Shown here in pieces: positions 8,104-16,500 of a DNA stretch of 64,000 nt. Under the pieces are notes generated by a model, which saw nothing but the letters and a program-made list of their open reading frames with translations, did not search any database and was not told the origin of the DNA. The stretch is from Paenibacillus spiritus (GTDB lineage Bacteria; Bacillota; Bacilli; Paenibacillales; Paenibacillaceae): assembly GCF_008710135.1 (NCBI RefSeq), contig NZ_VYKK01000029.1, forward strand, positions 1 to 64,000, written 5' to 3'. Numbering within the stretch: the stretch's first letter is position 1; each line of letters opens with the position of its first letter. A program made the position numbers and the translations under genes.

Positions 8104-9984
8104 TCAGACCATGATTTTGCAAATATCGTTCGTAAATTCAACCGGATCGCTTACCGGCAGGCCTTCGATCAGCAGCGCCTGGTTATACAGCAGCTTGGTG
8201 TAGAGCGCCAGCTTCTCCTTGTCCTTGCCGCTCGCTTCCTTCAGCGACTGGAACACCTCGTGGCCCACATTGATCTCCAGCACCTTCTCGGCCTGAATGT
8301 CGCCGCTGTTGGGCATGGCGCGCAGCGTCTTCTCCATCTCGATCGTCAGCTCTCCTTCCGTGGAGAGGCAGACCGGATACGATTTAAGGCGTTTGGACGC
8401 TTTGACGTTCTTCACTTTGCCGCCCAGGATGCTCTTCATCTCTTCGAAAAGCTCCTGGTTCTCGCCGCCGCTCTCTTCGCCCGCCTTGCCGCCGTCTTCC
8501 GCTTCCAGGCCCAAGTCGCTGCTCGATACCGAACGGAACTCCTTCTCCTTGTAGCTCATCAGCATCTTGATCGCGAACTCGTCGATGTCGTCGGTGAAGT
8601 ACAGGATTTCATAGCCCTTGTCCGCTACCAGCTCCGTCTGCGGCAGCTTCTCAACCCGTTCGATGGATTCGCCGGAGGCGTAATAAATGTATTTCTGGTC
8701 TTCCGGCATGCGGGAGACGTACTCGTCCAGGGTGACCAGCTTGTTCTCCTTGGAAGAATGGAACAGCAGGAGATCCTGCAGCACATCCTTGTTCATGCCG
8801 TAGTCGTTATAGACGCCGAACTTGAGCTGCCGGCCGAACGCCTTATAGAACTGTTCATACTTGTCGCGTTCGTCCTTCAGCAAGCTCTGGAGAGCGCTCT
8901 TGATCTTGTTCTTGATATTCTTCGCAATCAGGCTGAGCTGGCGGTCATGTTGCAGCATTTCGCGCGAAATGTTGAGCGACAGATCCTCGGAATCGACCAT
9001 GCCCTTCACGAAGCTGAAATAATCGGGCAGCAGGTCGCCGCACTTGCTCATGATGAGAACCCCGTTGGAGTAGAGCTCCAGACCCTTCTCATATTCCTTG
9101 GTGTAGTAATCAAACGGCGTGCTCTCCGGGATGAACAGGATGGCATTATAGACCACCGCGCCGTCTGCGCTGATATGGACGTGCTTCAGCGGCTTGTCGA
9201 ATCCGTAGCGCTTCTCCTGATAGAAGTTCTCGTAGTCGGCATCGGTCAGTTCGCTCTTGTTCTTCCGCCAGATCGGCACCATGCTGTTGACCGTCTGCTC
9301 TTCGGTCTTCTGCTCGTACTCGTCTTCCGTGCCTTCTTTCAAGGCGCTGCGAGTCACGTCCATCTTGATCGGATAACGAATGAAGTCGGAGTATTTCTTG
9401 ACGATGGATTTGAGGCGGTATTCCTCCAGGAACTCGTCGTAATTGTCGTCTTCCGTATTGGCCTTGATCTTGAGGACGATTTCGGTTCCGGTCGCATCCT
9501 TCTCCGCCGGTTCAATCGTATAGCCGTCCGCTCCGTCGGATTCCCAGCGGAACGCTTCGGACGATCCCAGCGCGCGGCTGGTTACCGCCACATGGTCGGC
9601 GACCATGAAGGCGGAGTAGAAGCCGACACCGAACTGGCCGATGATGTTGTGCCCGTCCTTGGCCTCGTTCTCGCTCTTGAACGCCAGCGAGCCGCTCTTG
9701 GCGATGACGCCGAGGTTGTTCTCCAGTTCCTCCTGCGTCATGCCGATTCCCGTATCGGTAATCGTCAGGATGCGGTTGTCCTTGTCGGCGGAAATCTTAA
9801 TGAAGTAATCATCCTTGTTGAAGACGAGCGACTCGTCGGTCAGCGCCTTGTAGTAGATCTTGTCGATGGCATCGCTGGCGTTGGAGATCAGTTCGCGCAG
9901 GAAGATCTCGCGCTGCGTATAGATGGAGTTGATCATCATCTCCAGCAGGCGCTTCGATTCGGCTTGGAATTGCTTTTTGGCCAT
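8104..9984 (-). CDS. htpG: Molecular chaperone HtpG (Hsp90)
   Basis: 626 residues, full length for bacterial Hsp90. The N-terminal GHKL ATPase domain shows the ATP-binding motifs ([13 protein letters not shown] near residue 30, DTGIGM near 80 and GQFGVGFYS near 115). The middle and C-terminal dimerisation domains follow. It folds client proteins in the cytosol under stress. The start is the ATG of [17 protein letters not shown] lies about 11 bases upstream, and the longer frame would run into the CIRCE element. It is transcribed alone from a promoter carrying both CIRCE and a GAAAAGG motif. Confidence 0.97.
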   Translation of the reverse strand: MAKKQFQAESKRLLEMMINSIYTQREIFLRELISNASDAIDKIYYKALTDESLVFNKDDYFIKISADKDNRILTITDTGIGMTQEELENNLGVIAKSGSLAFKSENEAKDGHNIIGQFGVGFYSAFMVADHVAVTSRALGSSEAFRWESDGADGYTIEPAEKDATGTEIVLKIKANTEDDNYDEFLEEYRLKSIVKKYSDFIRYPIKMDVTRSALKEGTEDEYEQKTEEQTVNSMVPIWRKNKSELTDADYENFYQEKRYGFDKPLKHVHISADGAVVYNAILFIPESTPFDYYTKEYEKGLELYSNGVLIMSKCGDLLPDYFSFVKGMVDSEDLSLNISREMLQHDRQLSLIAKNIKNKIKSALQSLLKDERDKYEQFYKAFGRQLKFGVYNDYGMNKDVLQDLLLFHSSKENKLVTLDEYVSRMPEDQKYIYYASGESIERVEKLPQTELVADKGYEILYFTDDIDEFAIKMLMSYKEKEFRSVSSSDLGLEAEDGGKAGEESGGENQELFEEMKSILGGKVKNVKASKRLKSYPVCLSTEGELTIEMEKTLRAMPNSGDIQAEKVLEINVGHEVFQSLKEASGKDKEKLALYTKLLYNQALLIEGLPVSDPVEFTNDICKIMV

Positions 9985-10022
9985 GAAATGGGCTCTCCCT
10001 TTCTGCAATAAAATGACTGCTG

Positions 10023-10049
10023 TTAGCACTCGATTATCAAGAGTGCTAA
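10023..10049. promoter_or_regulatory. CIRCE operator (HrcA site) of htpG
   Basis: A perfect TTAGCACTC-N9-GAGTGCTAA inverted repeat, the HrcA binding site. It lies between the htpG promoter and its start codon, so HrcA is expected to repress htpG until heat shock. Confidence 0.97.
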
Positions 10050-10093
10050 CCTTTTCTACTTTTTTATATATCATATCTATCCATTCAGGTCAA
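10050..10093 (-). promoter_or_regulatory. htpG promoter with GAAAAGG motif
   Basis: Minus strand: -35 TTGACC (10088-10093), 17 bp, -10 TATATA (10065-10070), with the start expected near 10058. GAAAAGG (10050-10056) follows at once and abuts CIRCE. The same heptamer downstream of the promoter is reported to be needed for heat induction of B. subtilis htpG. Confidence 0.85.
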
Positions 10094-10153
10094 ATCCGCT
10101 AAAATATGGGCACTCTACTCCTCCCCTACCCCCTCGTTACCCTCTTAAGTAGG

Positions 10154-10276
10154 TTGACAATGAACCGAAAGAAGTGTAATTTTAGGACAGAACCAATGTT
10201 CTTTATTAAGAACGTGTTTCCTGACGTGTCCGTTGCATATTTCTTCCTGGTAGCGGTCCTGTTCTTTCATAAGAAC
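10154..10276 (+). promoter_or_regulatory. Promoter and two SinR-type operators of the lasso B1-B2-sinR operon
   Basis: A -35 TTGACA (10154-10159), 17 bp, then a weak -10 TAATTT (10177-10182). Two palindromes follow in the leader: GTTCTTTATTAAGAAC (10198-10213) and GTTCTTTCATAAGAAC (10261-10276), 63 bp apart, about six helical turns. Each contains SinR half-sites (GTTCTYT) facing each other. The regulator encoded in this operon is SinR-like, so negative autoregulation is expected. Confidence 0.85.
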
Positions 10277-10309
10277 ATCTGAAACTGATAATCTAAGGAG
10301 AATATTCGG

Positions 10310-10609
10310 ATGAGCAAAAATACGGCGCTATCTCCCGAAACCGTTGTCGTACAGTGCGAAGGCAATGTCGTCAGCGATATGGACGGAGAGAAGGTAATGT
10401 TTAATCTGGAGCAGGGCAAATACTACAATCTCGGCCAAGTCGGCGGGGATATCTGGAGTCTGATTGAATCCCCCCGAACGGTTCAGGCCCTGATTGTCTC
10501 CCTTCAGGAGATCTATGAAATCGATGCCGAAATCTGCGAGCAGGACGTCATGCCCTTCCTTCAGCATCTGCTGAGCGAAGGTCTGATCCGGATCGACGGC
10601 CCCCAATGA
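10310..10609 (+). CDS. Lasso peptide biosynthesis protein B1 (PqqD-like RiPP recognition protein)
   Basis: 99 residues, the usual size of stand-alone PqqD-like proteins. The PqqD core is visible: VVVQCEGNVVSDMDGEKVMFNLEQGKYYNLGQVGGDIWSLI, then a helical C-terminus ending LLSEGLIRIDG. In lasso clusters such B1 proteins bind the precursor leader (its YxxP motif) and deliver it to the B2 peptidase. The next gene is a B2 homologue that overlaps it by ATGA, which is the classic split B1/B2 arrangement. AGGAG lies 9 bases before the ATG. The precursor and cyclase are about 35 kb away under the same type of operator. Confidence 0.9.
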   Translation: MSKNTALSPETVVVQCEGNVVSDMDGEKVMFNLEQGKYYNLGQVGGDIWSLIESPRTVQALIVSLQEIYEIDAEICEQDVMPFLQHLLSEGLIRIDGPQ

Positions 10610-11064
10610 GACGCGCGGCTCGCCGGCTTCTGGCGCTGCTCCGCCTTGGACCGAGGCTTCAGCTCCTGTACGCCGAGGCTTTTGTCAGACTTGCCTTGGC
10701 CCGGGTGCTGATTCTGTTCAAATTCGCCAAGGTGGCGCCCTCGCTCGGAGAACGCTGGATGGAATCCGACGCTTCCCTCGCTCCCGAACAGATCCCTGTC
10801 GTACGCGAAATTGCCAAGGCCGTGCTGGTCACGGGCCGCTATACTCCCTGGGAGAGCAAATGCCTGGTTCGGGCCATTGCCTGCATGAAGATGCTTGCCC
10901 GCCGGGGGATTGCCAGCACTCTGTATTTGGGCACGGGCAAGGACGAGCAGGGACGGCTGATCGCGCATGCCTGGCTGCGCAGCGGTCCTTATTATGTATC
11001 GGGAGCCGAGGTCATGGACCGGTTCGTTACCGTGGACAAGTATGCCCATACGGCTAAATCATAA
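10606..11064 (+). CDS. Lasso peptide biosynthesis protein B2 (transglutaminase-like leader peptidase)
   Basis: 152 residues. It has the B2 signature: a catalytic Cys in WESKCLVRAIA (Cys86), then LLARRGI-like sequence (97-102) and a catalytic His in HAWL (His121). B2 proteins cleave the leader from lasso precursors, releasing the core for cyclisation. The N-terminal helix-rich region (1-60) is usual. The ATG overlaps the B1 stop (ATGA), so the two are translationally coupled and probably form a complex. The third catalytic residue is not obvious from the sequence. sinR follows after 15 bases. Confidence 0.9.
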   Translation: MRRAARRLLALLRLGPRLQLLYAEAFVRLALARVLILFKFAKVAPSLGERWMESDASLAPEQIPVVREIAKAVLVTGRYTPWESKCLVRAIACMKMLARRGIASTLYLGTGKDEQGRLIAHAWLRSGPYYVSGAEVMDRFVTVDKYAHTAKS

Positions 11065-11079
11065 GGTAGGAGGTCAGCG

Positions 11080-11409
11080 ATGATCGGTGAACGAATTCAG
11101 CAGCTTCGCAAGAAGAAGAATTACTCCCTGACGGAACTGTCCGAGAAAGCGGGAGTTGCCAAGTCCTATCTCAGTTCTATCGAACGCGGCATCCAGCAGA
11201 ACCCTTCCATTCAATTCCTGGAGAAAGTCGGGGGCGTGCTTGGAATCTCGGCCGAGGAGTTCCTTCAATCGGAGCGCTCCTTCGACAAGAGCCATGATAT
11301 GGACCATGAGTGGACGGATCTGGTGCATGAAGCGATGATATCCGGCATCAGCAAGGTTCAGTTCCGGGAGTTTCTGGAATACAACAAGTGGAAGCTGAGA
11401 AGAGGGTAG
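11080..11409 (+). CDS. sinR: SinR-family biofilm master repressor
   Basis: 109 residues and, from memory, very close to B. subtilis SinR (111 aa). The N-terminal XRE helix-turn-helix (about 6-65) includes the KSYLSSIERGIQQNPSIQFL segment, nearly identical to that of SinR. The C-terminal half (about 74-107, EWTDLVHEAMISGISKVQFREFLEYNKW) matches SinR's tetramerisation domain, the same surface bound by its antagonist SinI. SinR represses matrix genes by binding GTTCTYT, the motif repeated through this locus. It is third in the lasso B1-B2 operon (15-base gap, AGGAGG RBS). No SinI-like gene is seen in the window. Confidence 0.93.
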   Translation: MIGERIQQLRKKKNYSLTELSEKAGVAKSYLSSIERGIQQNPSIQFLEKVGGVLGISAEEFLQSERSFDKSHDMDHEWTDLVHEAMISGISKVQFREFLEYNKWKLRRG

Positions 11410-11460
11410 CCCGCGGGCTCCTGTTCCGCCGCTTCCGCTTCTGGCAAGCACCGCTTCGAG

Positions 11461-11505
11461 ACCAACAAGGCGCCTCCGGCAAATGCCGGGAGGCGCCTTG
11501 TTGGT
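11461..11505. terminator. Long hairpin between sinR and galE (probable bidirectional terminator)
   Basis: A stem of about 20 bp (ACCAACAAGGCGCCTCC with its complement) around GGCAAATGCC lies between the convergent sinR and galE genes. No strong T-run follows on either side, so it may terminate poorly or act as an mRNA 3' end stabiliser. The rest of 11410-11605 shows no gene. Confidence 0.65.
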
Positions 11506-11605
11506 CTTGGAGTTTCGCGGGGCATGCGGGGCATGCGGGACTTGGGGTCCCTGAACCGGGAGGCGCTTGAATCGAGAAGGCGCTCTCCTGCCGCCTCGCT
11601 CCTTG

Positions 11606-12643
11606 CTATCCCCGGACCGCAGCGCTCCCGCTGCCGCGGTAGCCGTTCGGGTTGTTCTTTTGCCAGCGCCAGGTGTCCTCGCACATTTCATAGACGCTCC
11701 GCCGGGCCTGCCAGTTCAGCTCGCTTGCTGCCTTGGCGGGATCGGCGTAACAGGCCGCAATATCGCCGGGCCGGCGCTCGCCGATGGCATAGGGAATGGA
11801 AGTGCCGGTAGCCGCTTCAAATGCGGCAATCATCTCCAGCACGCTGTACCCCTGCCCCGTTCCGAGATTGTAGGCCTCTACTCCCGTGCGGTCACTCAGA
11901 CGCTCCAGCGCCTTCAGATGACCGTCGGCCAAGTCCATCACATGAATGTAATCCCGCACCCCCGTTCCGTCCGGCGTATCGTAGTCACTGCCGAAGACCG
12001 AGACTCTCTCCAGCTTCCCGACCGCCACCTGGGAGATGTAAGGCATGAGATTGTTGGGAATTCCGTTCGGGTCTTCCCCGATCCGCCCGCTCTTGTGGGA
12101 GCCGATCGGATTGAAGTAGCGAAGCAGGGAAATGGACCAGCGCGGGTCGGAGATATAAAGGTCGCGCAGAATCTCTTCGATCATCAGCTTGGTCCGTCCG
12201 TACGGATTGGTCGCGCCGAGCTCGGCCTCTTCGGTAATCGGCACCCGGCTCGGATTGCCGTACACCGTGGCCGAAGAGCTGAAGACCAGGCGGAAGACGC
12301 CGTACTGCGCCATAACTTCGCAGAGCGTAACCGTGCTGAGGAGGTTGGTCCGGTAGTAGAGCAGCGGCAGCCGAACCGATTCGCCCACCGCCTTCAGTCC
12401 GGCGAAGTGAATCACTGCCTCGATCGAATGATTGGAGAAGACCTCCTCCAGACGCTCCCGGTCCAGCAGGTCCATTTCGTAGAACGCAAACGCTCTCCCG
12501 GCGATTTCCCCGATCCGGCGCACCGCCTCCGGATGACTGTTCGAGAAATTATCCACTATCACAATTTCATATCCGGCTTCAAGCAGCTGCACTGCCGTGT
12601 GGCTGCCGATGTATCCGGCTCCGCCCGTAATCAAGATTGCCAT
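11606..12643 (-). CDS. galE: UDP-glucose 4-epimerase
   Basis: 345 residues, full length for GalE. It interconverts UDP-glucose and UDP-galactose, feeding EPS assembly. The NAD-binding motif TGGAGYIGSH is at residues 6-15, the catalytic SSSATVYG near 124, and the NPYGRTK motif holds the YxxxK pair. It is last in the EPS series, 5 bases after the flippase gene. The hairpin at 11461-11505 lies downstream. Confidence 0.95.
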   Translation of the reverse strand: MAILITGGAGYIGSHTAVQLLEAGYEIVIVDNFSNSHPEAVRRIGEIAGRAFAFYEMDLLDRERLEEVFSNHSIEAVIHFAGLKAVGESVRLPLLYYRTNLLSTVTLCEVMAQYGVFRLVFSSSATVYGNPSRVPITEEAELGATNPYGRTKLMIEEILRDLYISDPRWSISLLRYFNPIGSHKSGRIGEDPNGIPNNLMPYISQVAVGKLERVSVFGSDYDTPDGTGVRDYIHVMDLADGHLKALERLSDRTGVEAYNLGTGQGYSVLEMIAAFEAATGTSIPYAIGERRPGDIAACYADPAKAASELNWQARRSVYEMCEDTWRWQKNNPNGYRGSGSAAVRG

Positions 12644-12648
12644 GTTAG

Positions 12649-14196
12649 CTACGCCTCCCTGTTAGGTAACGGTCTCCATCTTCCGCCTATCCGGTTCCAC
12701 ATTCCTCTGGCGATCTGAACCAGGTAAGCGAATTCCTCTGTCTTGCAGAAGCACAAGCCATAGATCAAATTGACCATGACAAACGACAACGCGCCCTTGA
12801 GTGCAACGCCGGCAAATCCGCCGACCGGCAGCCACTGCGTTCCGAACCAGGCGGCTGCCAGCGCGGCCCCGCCGATGCCCAGGTAGGCTAGATAGCTGCG
12901 GAAATACCGGATAACCGGCAGATGGAACACTCTGGTATACACCAGATAAGGCGTCGTCCAGAACGGCATGGCCAGCGCGCCGATCAGCGACCCGGTGAAG
13001 ACGCCCGCAATCCCGATCCGCTGCACCAGGACAATCGAGATGGTCAGCCCGACTGCCGCCTGTCCGAGCGGAACGAACCGGTCTTCGTGAAAGATGCCCG
13101 CCGTGGTCTTGACCGTGCTGACGGAGTTGCGCATGCCGCGTTCCATGAACAGCAGCAGCAGCAGGCCCAGCACATAGGTCGGCAGGAGATAGCGGTCGCC
13201 GATCCAGGCGCTGATAAAGGGGCCGACAACCACGAAGAGAACGATCGACAGCAGCGAGTAGAGCCAGAAATTGACCATCCACATGACCCGGTAGATGCGG
13301 TATACCTTCTCCCTGGATTCGCTGGAGACCAAATTGCCGACGCTGTGATACAGGTTCTGAAAGACCTGATTGATCAGGGTGCGGGCAATATCGATCAGCA
13401 TCTTGTAATTCGAGTATAACCCGACCGCCGCTATGCTGACAAAAGTAGAGATGATAATGCTCTCTGTCTCCAGGACAAGAAAGCCTCCGATATTCTGCAA
13501 AATGATCGCCTTGACGTTGCGGATGATCCCCCCCTTGGTCTCGGGGTCCAGGGGGCCGTCGGCCTTCTCTTTGAGATAGGGGTATTTCCGGTTCGCAATC
13601 CGGTTCAGCACCGCAGAAGTGACAATGGTCATGAAGCTGTCCACGATCAGGAACAGAATATAGTTGGAGGTGAAATACAGAATACCGATCTTGAGGCCGG
13701 TAGAGAGAATGGAATTGACCGAGAACGCCGCGGTGACAATGTAATTCTTCTGGTTCACGCTCAGGTAGGCGTTCTTGTAGGAGAAGAAGTAAGGGGCAAC
13801 GGTATTCAGCAGAAAGATCAGATAGATGGCATGCAGATGCTCCACGCCGGAGTCTTTGACGATGGTACCCAGAAACGGCAGGATCGACAAACCGAGAAGC
13901 GTAACGACCAGCGCAATCACCATATAGGCGTTGCGGTAGAGCCGCATCAGCCGCTTGATTTTGTCCCGGTCATTGTCCGCTACGGGCTTGTACAGGCTGT
14001 ACATGATGCTCGCTCCGATTCCGGCTTCCGACAGCGTCAGCATGGTCAGAATGTTCGTAAAGAGGCCGTTGACGCCCAGGTATTCAATCCCGAGGCTGTT
14101 GATGAAGACGGTTCTGGAGATAAAGCTCAAGAGCGTAATCACCAGCTGGTTGCCAATCCCCGTTATGATATTGATCATCGAATTTCTGACTCTCAT
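12649..14196 (-). CDS. Polysaccharide flippase (Wzx-like, MOP superfamily)
   Basis: 515 residues with 12 or more predicted membrane helices and the N-terminal pattern of Wzx/PST proteins (IGNQLVITLLSFISRTVFINSLGIEYLGVNGLF). It would move lipid-linked EPS repeat units across the membrane for the EpsG-like polymerase, in the Wzx/Wzy scheme. It lies between galE and the GINT1-like gene with gaps of 5 and 26 bases. The polar C-terminal tail is cytosolic. Confidence 0.88.
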   Translation of the reverse strand: MRVRNSMINIITGIGNQLVITLLSFISRTVFINSLGIEYLGVNGLFTNILTMLTLSEAGIGASIMYSLYKPVADNDRDKIKRLMRLYRNAYMVIALVVTLLGLSILPFLGTIVKDSGVEHLHAIYLIFLLNTVAPYFFSYKNAYLSVNQKNYIVTAAFSVNSILSTGLKIGILYFTSNYILFLIVDSFMTIVTSAVLNRIANRKYPYLKEKADGPLDPETKGGIIRNVKAIILQNIGGFLVLETESIIISTFVSIAAVGLYSNYKMLIDIARTLINQVFQNLYHSVGNLVSSESREKVYRIYRVMWMVNFWLYSLLSIVLFVVVGPFISAWIGDRYLLPTYVLGLLLLLFMERGMRNSVSTVKTTAGIFHEDRFVPLGQAAVGLTISIVLVQRIGIAGVFTGSLIGALAMPFWTTPYLVYTRVFHLPVIRYFRSYLAYLGIGGAALAAAWFGTQWLPVGGFAGVALKGALSFVMVNLIYGLCFCKTEEFAYLVQIARGMWNRIGGRWRPLPNREA

Positions 14197-14222
14197 CTTG
14201 ATTCCCGCCTCATTTCAAATCA

Positions 14223-15275
14223 TCACTTGCCGGCACGGCTGCCCATCCCGCCGGAACGGGGGCGTATGGCGCGGCGTCTTGACGGACGTCCGCCCCATCT
14301 GACATAGAGACGAAGCCGGAGTCGGCGGATACGCCACTTCAGATACGGCGTCACCCTGATGGAGTGTCCGTCGGCAGCGATCAGCCACTCCCCGGAATCC
14401 AGCTGCTGCTGGTCCAGATGATGCATGCCGGCCCGGTTCCACGGCGCTGCTCCGCCTTCCAGAACAAGTTCGCCCGCTTCTTCCCGGTAACTCTGCTCCG
14501 TCAGCTCGGTAATCCGGAACCGGTACGCCGAATGCCCGTAATACGGCTCTCCGTGCTGGGCATACCGGTAGATCCGGCCTTCATGAACCAGAACTCTCCC
14601 TGCCGGCCGGGCGTTGTTCATGGTGTCCCGGAGAATGGGACTCTGGGGGTGCTCCTTCCACTCTCCGTCCAGAGAATCCGCCAAGAACAGATGCGTTCCC
14701 TGATGCGACCCGCTGAACATCCACCAGCGCCCTCCATACTGAAAGAGGGAAGAATCCACGTAATCGCCTTCCAGCAGCACCTTCTCCACTTCCCAATCAT
14801 AGGGGAAATTCCGGGCTCTGTATAAAAGCACCCGATGGTCGGCGACGGACTCCGGTATCATGTAATACGCGGACCCGCTTTTGAAGACCTGCGGATAAGA
14901 AAGATGGAACGGCTCGGCGAGCGCGATCCGGTCATATGTCCAGTCCTCTCCGTCCCGGCTGCGGGCCAAGCCGATCTCTCCCTTCTCCGTAACGACATTG
15001 TAGACTTCGAAGAAGAGATAAGTCAGGTTGTCATCCACCAGTAAAAAGGGGTCGGCCACCGTCTCTGCATAAACGTCGGTTACATCCTCCGGACGCAGAG
15101 ACGGGTCTCTGCGGATGGAAAGGCGGGCGGATGAGGCCAGCGGCGCGTCCGCCCGGTGTACTTGAATGGACCATCTGTACGTCTCGATCGGCTTGCCGAT
15201 CCGTCTCATTTGAAAGAAGACTGCGAGCAGGCACACCGCGTCAATCGGGAGAGTCCATAAAACATAGGAGAGCAT
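14223..15275 (-). CDS. Beta-propeller protein like the N-domain of glucosamine inositolphosphorylceramide transferase (GINT1-like)
   Basis: 350 residues. A short N-terminal hydrophobic segment (about 1-20) anchors a domain resembling a five-bladed propeller: ETVADPFLLVDDNLTYLFFE, EIGLARSRDGEDW, YPQVFKSGSAYYMIPES and HLFLADSLDGEW are its repeated strands. This matches the GINT1 N-terminal module and glycoside hydrolase family 43-like folds, so carbohydrate binding or glycosyl transfer is likely. Its substrate is unknown. ATG 15275 is chosen (AAGGA close upstream); the longer frame would overlap the GH105 gene. The C-terminal tail is strongly basic. It sits 13 bases after the GH105-like gene. 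Confidence 0.7.
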   Translation of the reverse strand: MLSYVLWTLPIDAVCLLAVFFQMRRIGKPIETYRWSIQVHRADAPLASSARLSIRRDPSLRPEDVTDVYAETVADPFLLVDDNLTYLFFEVYNVVTEKGEIGLARSRDGEDWTYDRIALAEPFHLSYPQVFKSGSAYYMIPESVADHRVLLYRARNFPYDWEVEKVLLEGDYVDSSLFQYGGRWWMFSGSHQGTHLFLADSLDGEWKEHPQSPILRDTMNNARPAGRVLVHEGRIYRYAQHGEPYYGHSAYRFRITELTEQSYREEAGELVLEGGAAPWNRAGMHHLDQQQLDSGEWLIAADGHSIRVTPYLKWRIRRLRLRLYVRWGGRPSRRRAIRPRSGGMGSRAGK

Positions 15276-15288
15276 AATGTCCTTCTTT

Positions 15289-16476
15289 CTACGATGAAGT
15301 CCGCCGGGCCAGCCGGGCCGAGAGGCGAATGCTGAAGCCCTGGGTGAACGGGAGGCGTTCGAACAGAACGGAGTAGACGCCAATATCTTTGGTATCCCCT
15401 TGTGAAAAATCGACCACCCCGCTGCGCCGGGTCACCTTCATAAGATACCCTGCGGCCGCTTCAGCCGCGGCCCTGCATTCGGCGGCGATGCTGTCGATTG
15501 CCGACGCTTCCAGCAGGAACCAGCTGAGCACGGCCGTGGCCGACGAGTCGGCTCTTGCTTCCGGCCGGGTGGCGCTCCAGTTCCACTGTCCTCCGCTTCC
15601 CTGAAGCTTGAGAACAGCCGGAACCACATGCAGAATCGCCTGCTGCAGCCGTTCCTTGCCCGGATGATCCCCGGGGAGCTCCTTCCAGGCATCCATCAGG
15701 CCGATGGCATACCAGGCGATCCCTCGCCCCCAGCCCTGGAGCCCGAGCAGATGCCCTTCCTTGACCGAATAGGCGTGGAAGGGAACGGGACTGTCCGCGA
15801 GCATGCCGCGGCGTTCAAACTCTGTAATCTGGCGGACGGCCAGCTCCAGACATTCCGGCCTGCCGTACAGCAGGCCGTAACGGACCAGGAACGGGCAGAT
15901 GAAGCCGATGGTATCCACATACCGATAGTCCGGCATGCCATTGCGGTATTTGACGGTCCCGTCTTCTCCCAGATGATTCTGAATCATTTCCCAGACCCCA
16001 TCCATCGCCTGCCGGTACTTACCGGCATCAAAGGACGGAGCCTTCATCAGCGCATAAGCCAGAATGGCCCCGTCCACAAGCTTCGGCGCTTCCCTCCAGC
16101 CTCCATCCGGGCGGAAGTATGCCGCCAATCGGGTTTCGACGGCCAGGGCGTCCTCGGCCGACGGAACGTTCTCCATCTGCTCGATCAATCCCAGAATTAG
16201 CGCCGCTTCCTGCCAGTGCTGAATCGAGGCTTTGGAATAACGGCCCCGCAGCATATCAAGCGCAATGAGACGGGTCTGGTCCGTTACCGGTATGGAAGGG
16301 GTGCGCCGCAGCCATTGTCTGCCAACGGCCACAATCTGTCGGTTCCAGATCCCGCGGTCCGGATAACGGCCAATATGAATGCGGGAGAGCCACTTGAGGG
16401 CAAGGGGAATGCCATCCACAGCCAGAACTGCAAGAAGGCACAGCAGCAAAACAGCGAGCACAATCTGAACAGCCAT
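15289..16476 (-). CDS. Membrane-anchored GH88/GH105-type unsaturated glycuronyl hydrolase
   Basis: 395 residues. An N-terminal membrane helix (about 3-25) is followed by an (alpha/alpha)6-barrel domain. The family signature GWGRGIAWYAIGLMDAW lies near residue 248 and a candidate catalytic Asp is in KLVDGAILAYAL near 132. GH88/105 enzymes remove unsaturated uronyl residues left by polysaccharide lyases. Anchored in the membrane and encoded in an EPS operon, it may trim or remodel the polymer. Secreted beta-helix proteins of lyase-like fold are encoded nearby. Catalytic competence and substrate are unproven. Confidence 0.8.
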   Translation of the reverse strand: MAVQIVLAVLLLCLLAVLAVDGIPLALKWLSRIHIGRYPDRGIWNRQIVAVGRQWLRRTPSIPVTDQTRLIALDMLRGRYSKASIQHWQEAALILGLIEQMENVPSAEDALAVETRLAAYFRPDGGWREAPKLVDGAILAYALMKAPSFDAGKYRQAMDGVWEMIQNHLGEDGTVKYRNGMPDYRYVDTIGFICPFLVRYGLLYGRPECLELAVRQITEFERRGMLADSPVPFHAYSVKEGHLLGLQGWGRGIAWYAIGLMDAWKELPGDHPGKERLQQAILHVVPAVLKLQGSGGQWNWSATRPEARADSSATAVLSWFLLEASAIDSIAAECRAAAEAAAGYLMKVTRRSGVVDFSQGDTKDIGVYSVLFERLPFTQGFSIRLSARLARRTSS

Positions 16477-16500
16477 GAAGAAGCTCTTCCTTTCTCCGGG

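Noticed and set aside
7856..8122. An 88-codon minus-strand frame after htpG
   Set aside because: Starts inside htpG and reads through its terminator; no RBS. The last 45 codons may be a remnant of an old gene, but no usable start remains.
8260..10011. A 583-codon plus-strand frame opposite htpG
   Set aside because: Antisense shadow of a full-length, conserved Hsp90 gene.
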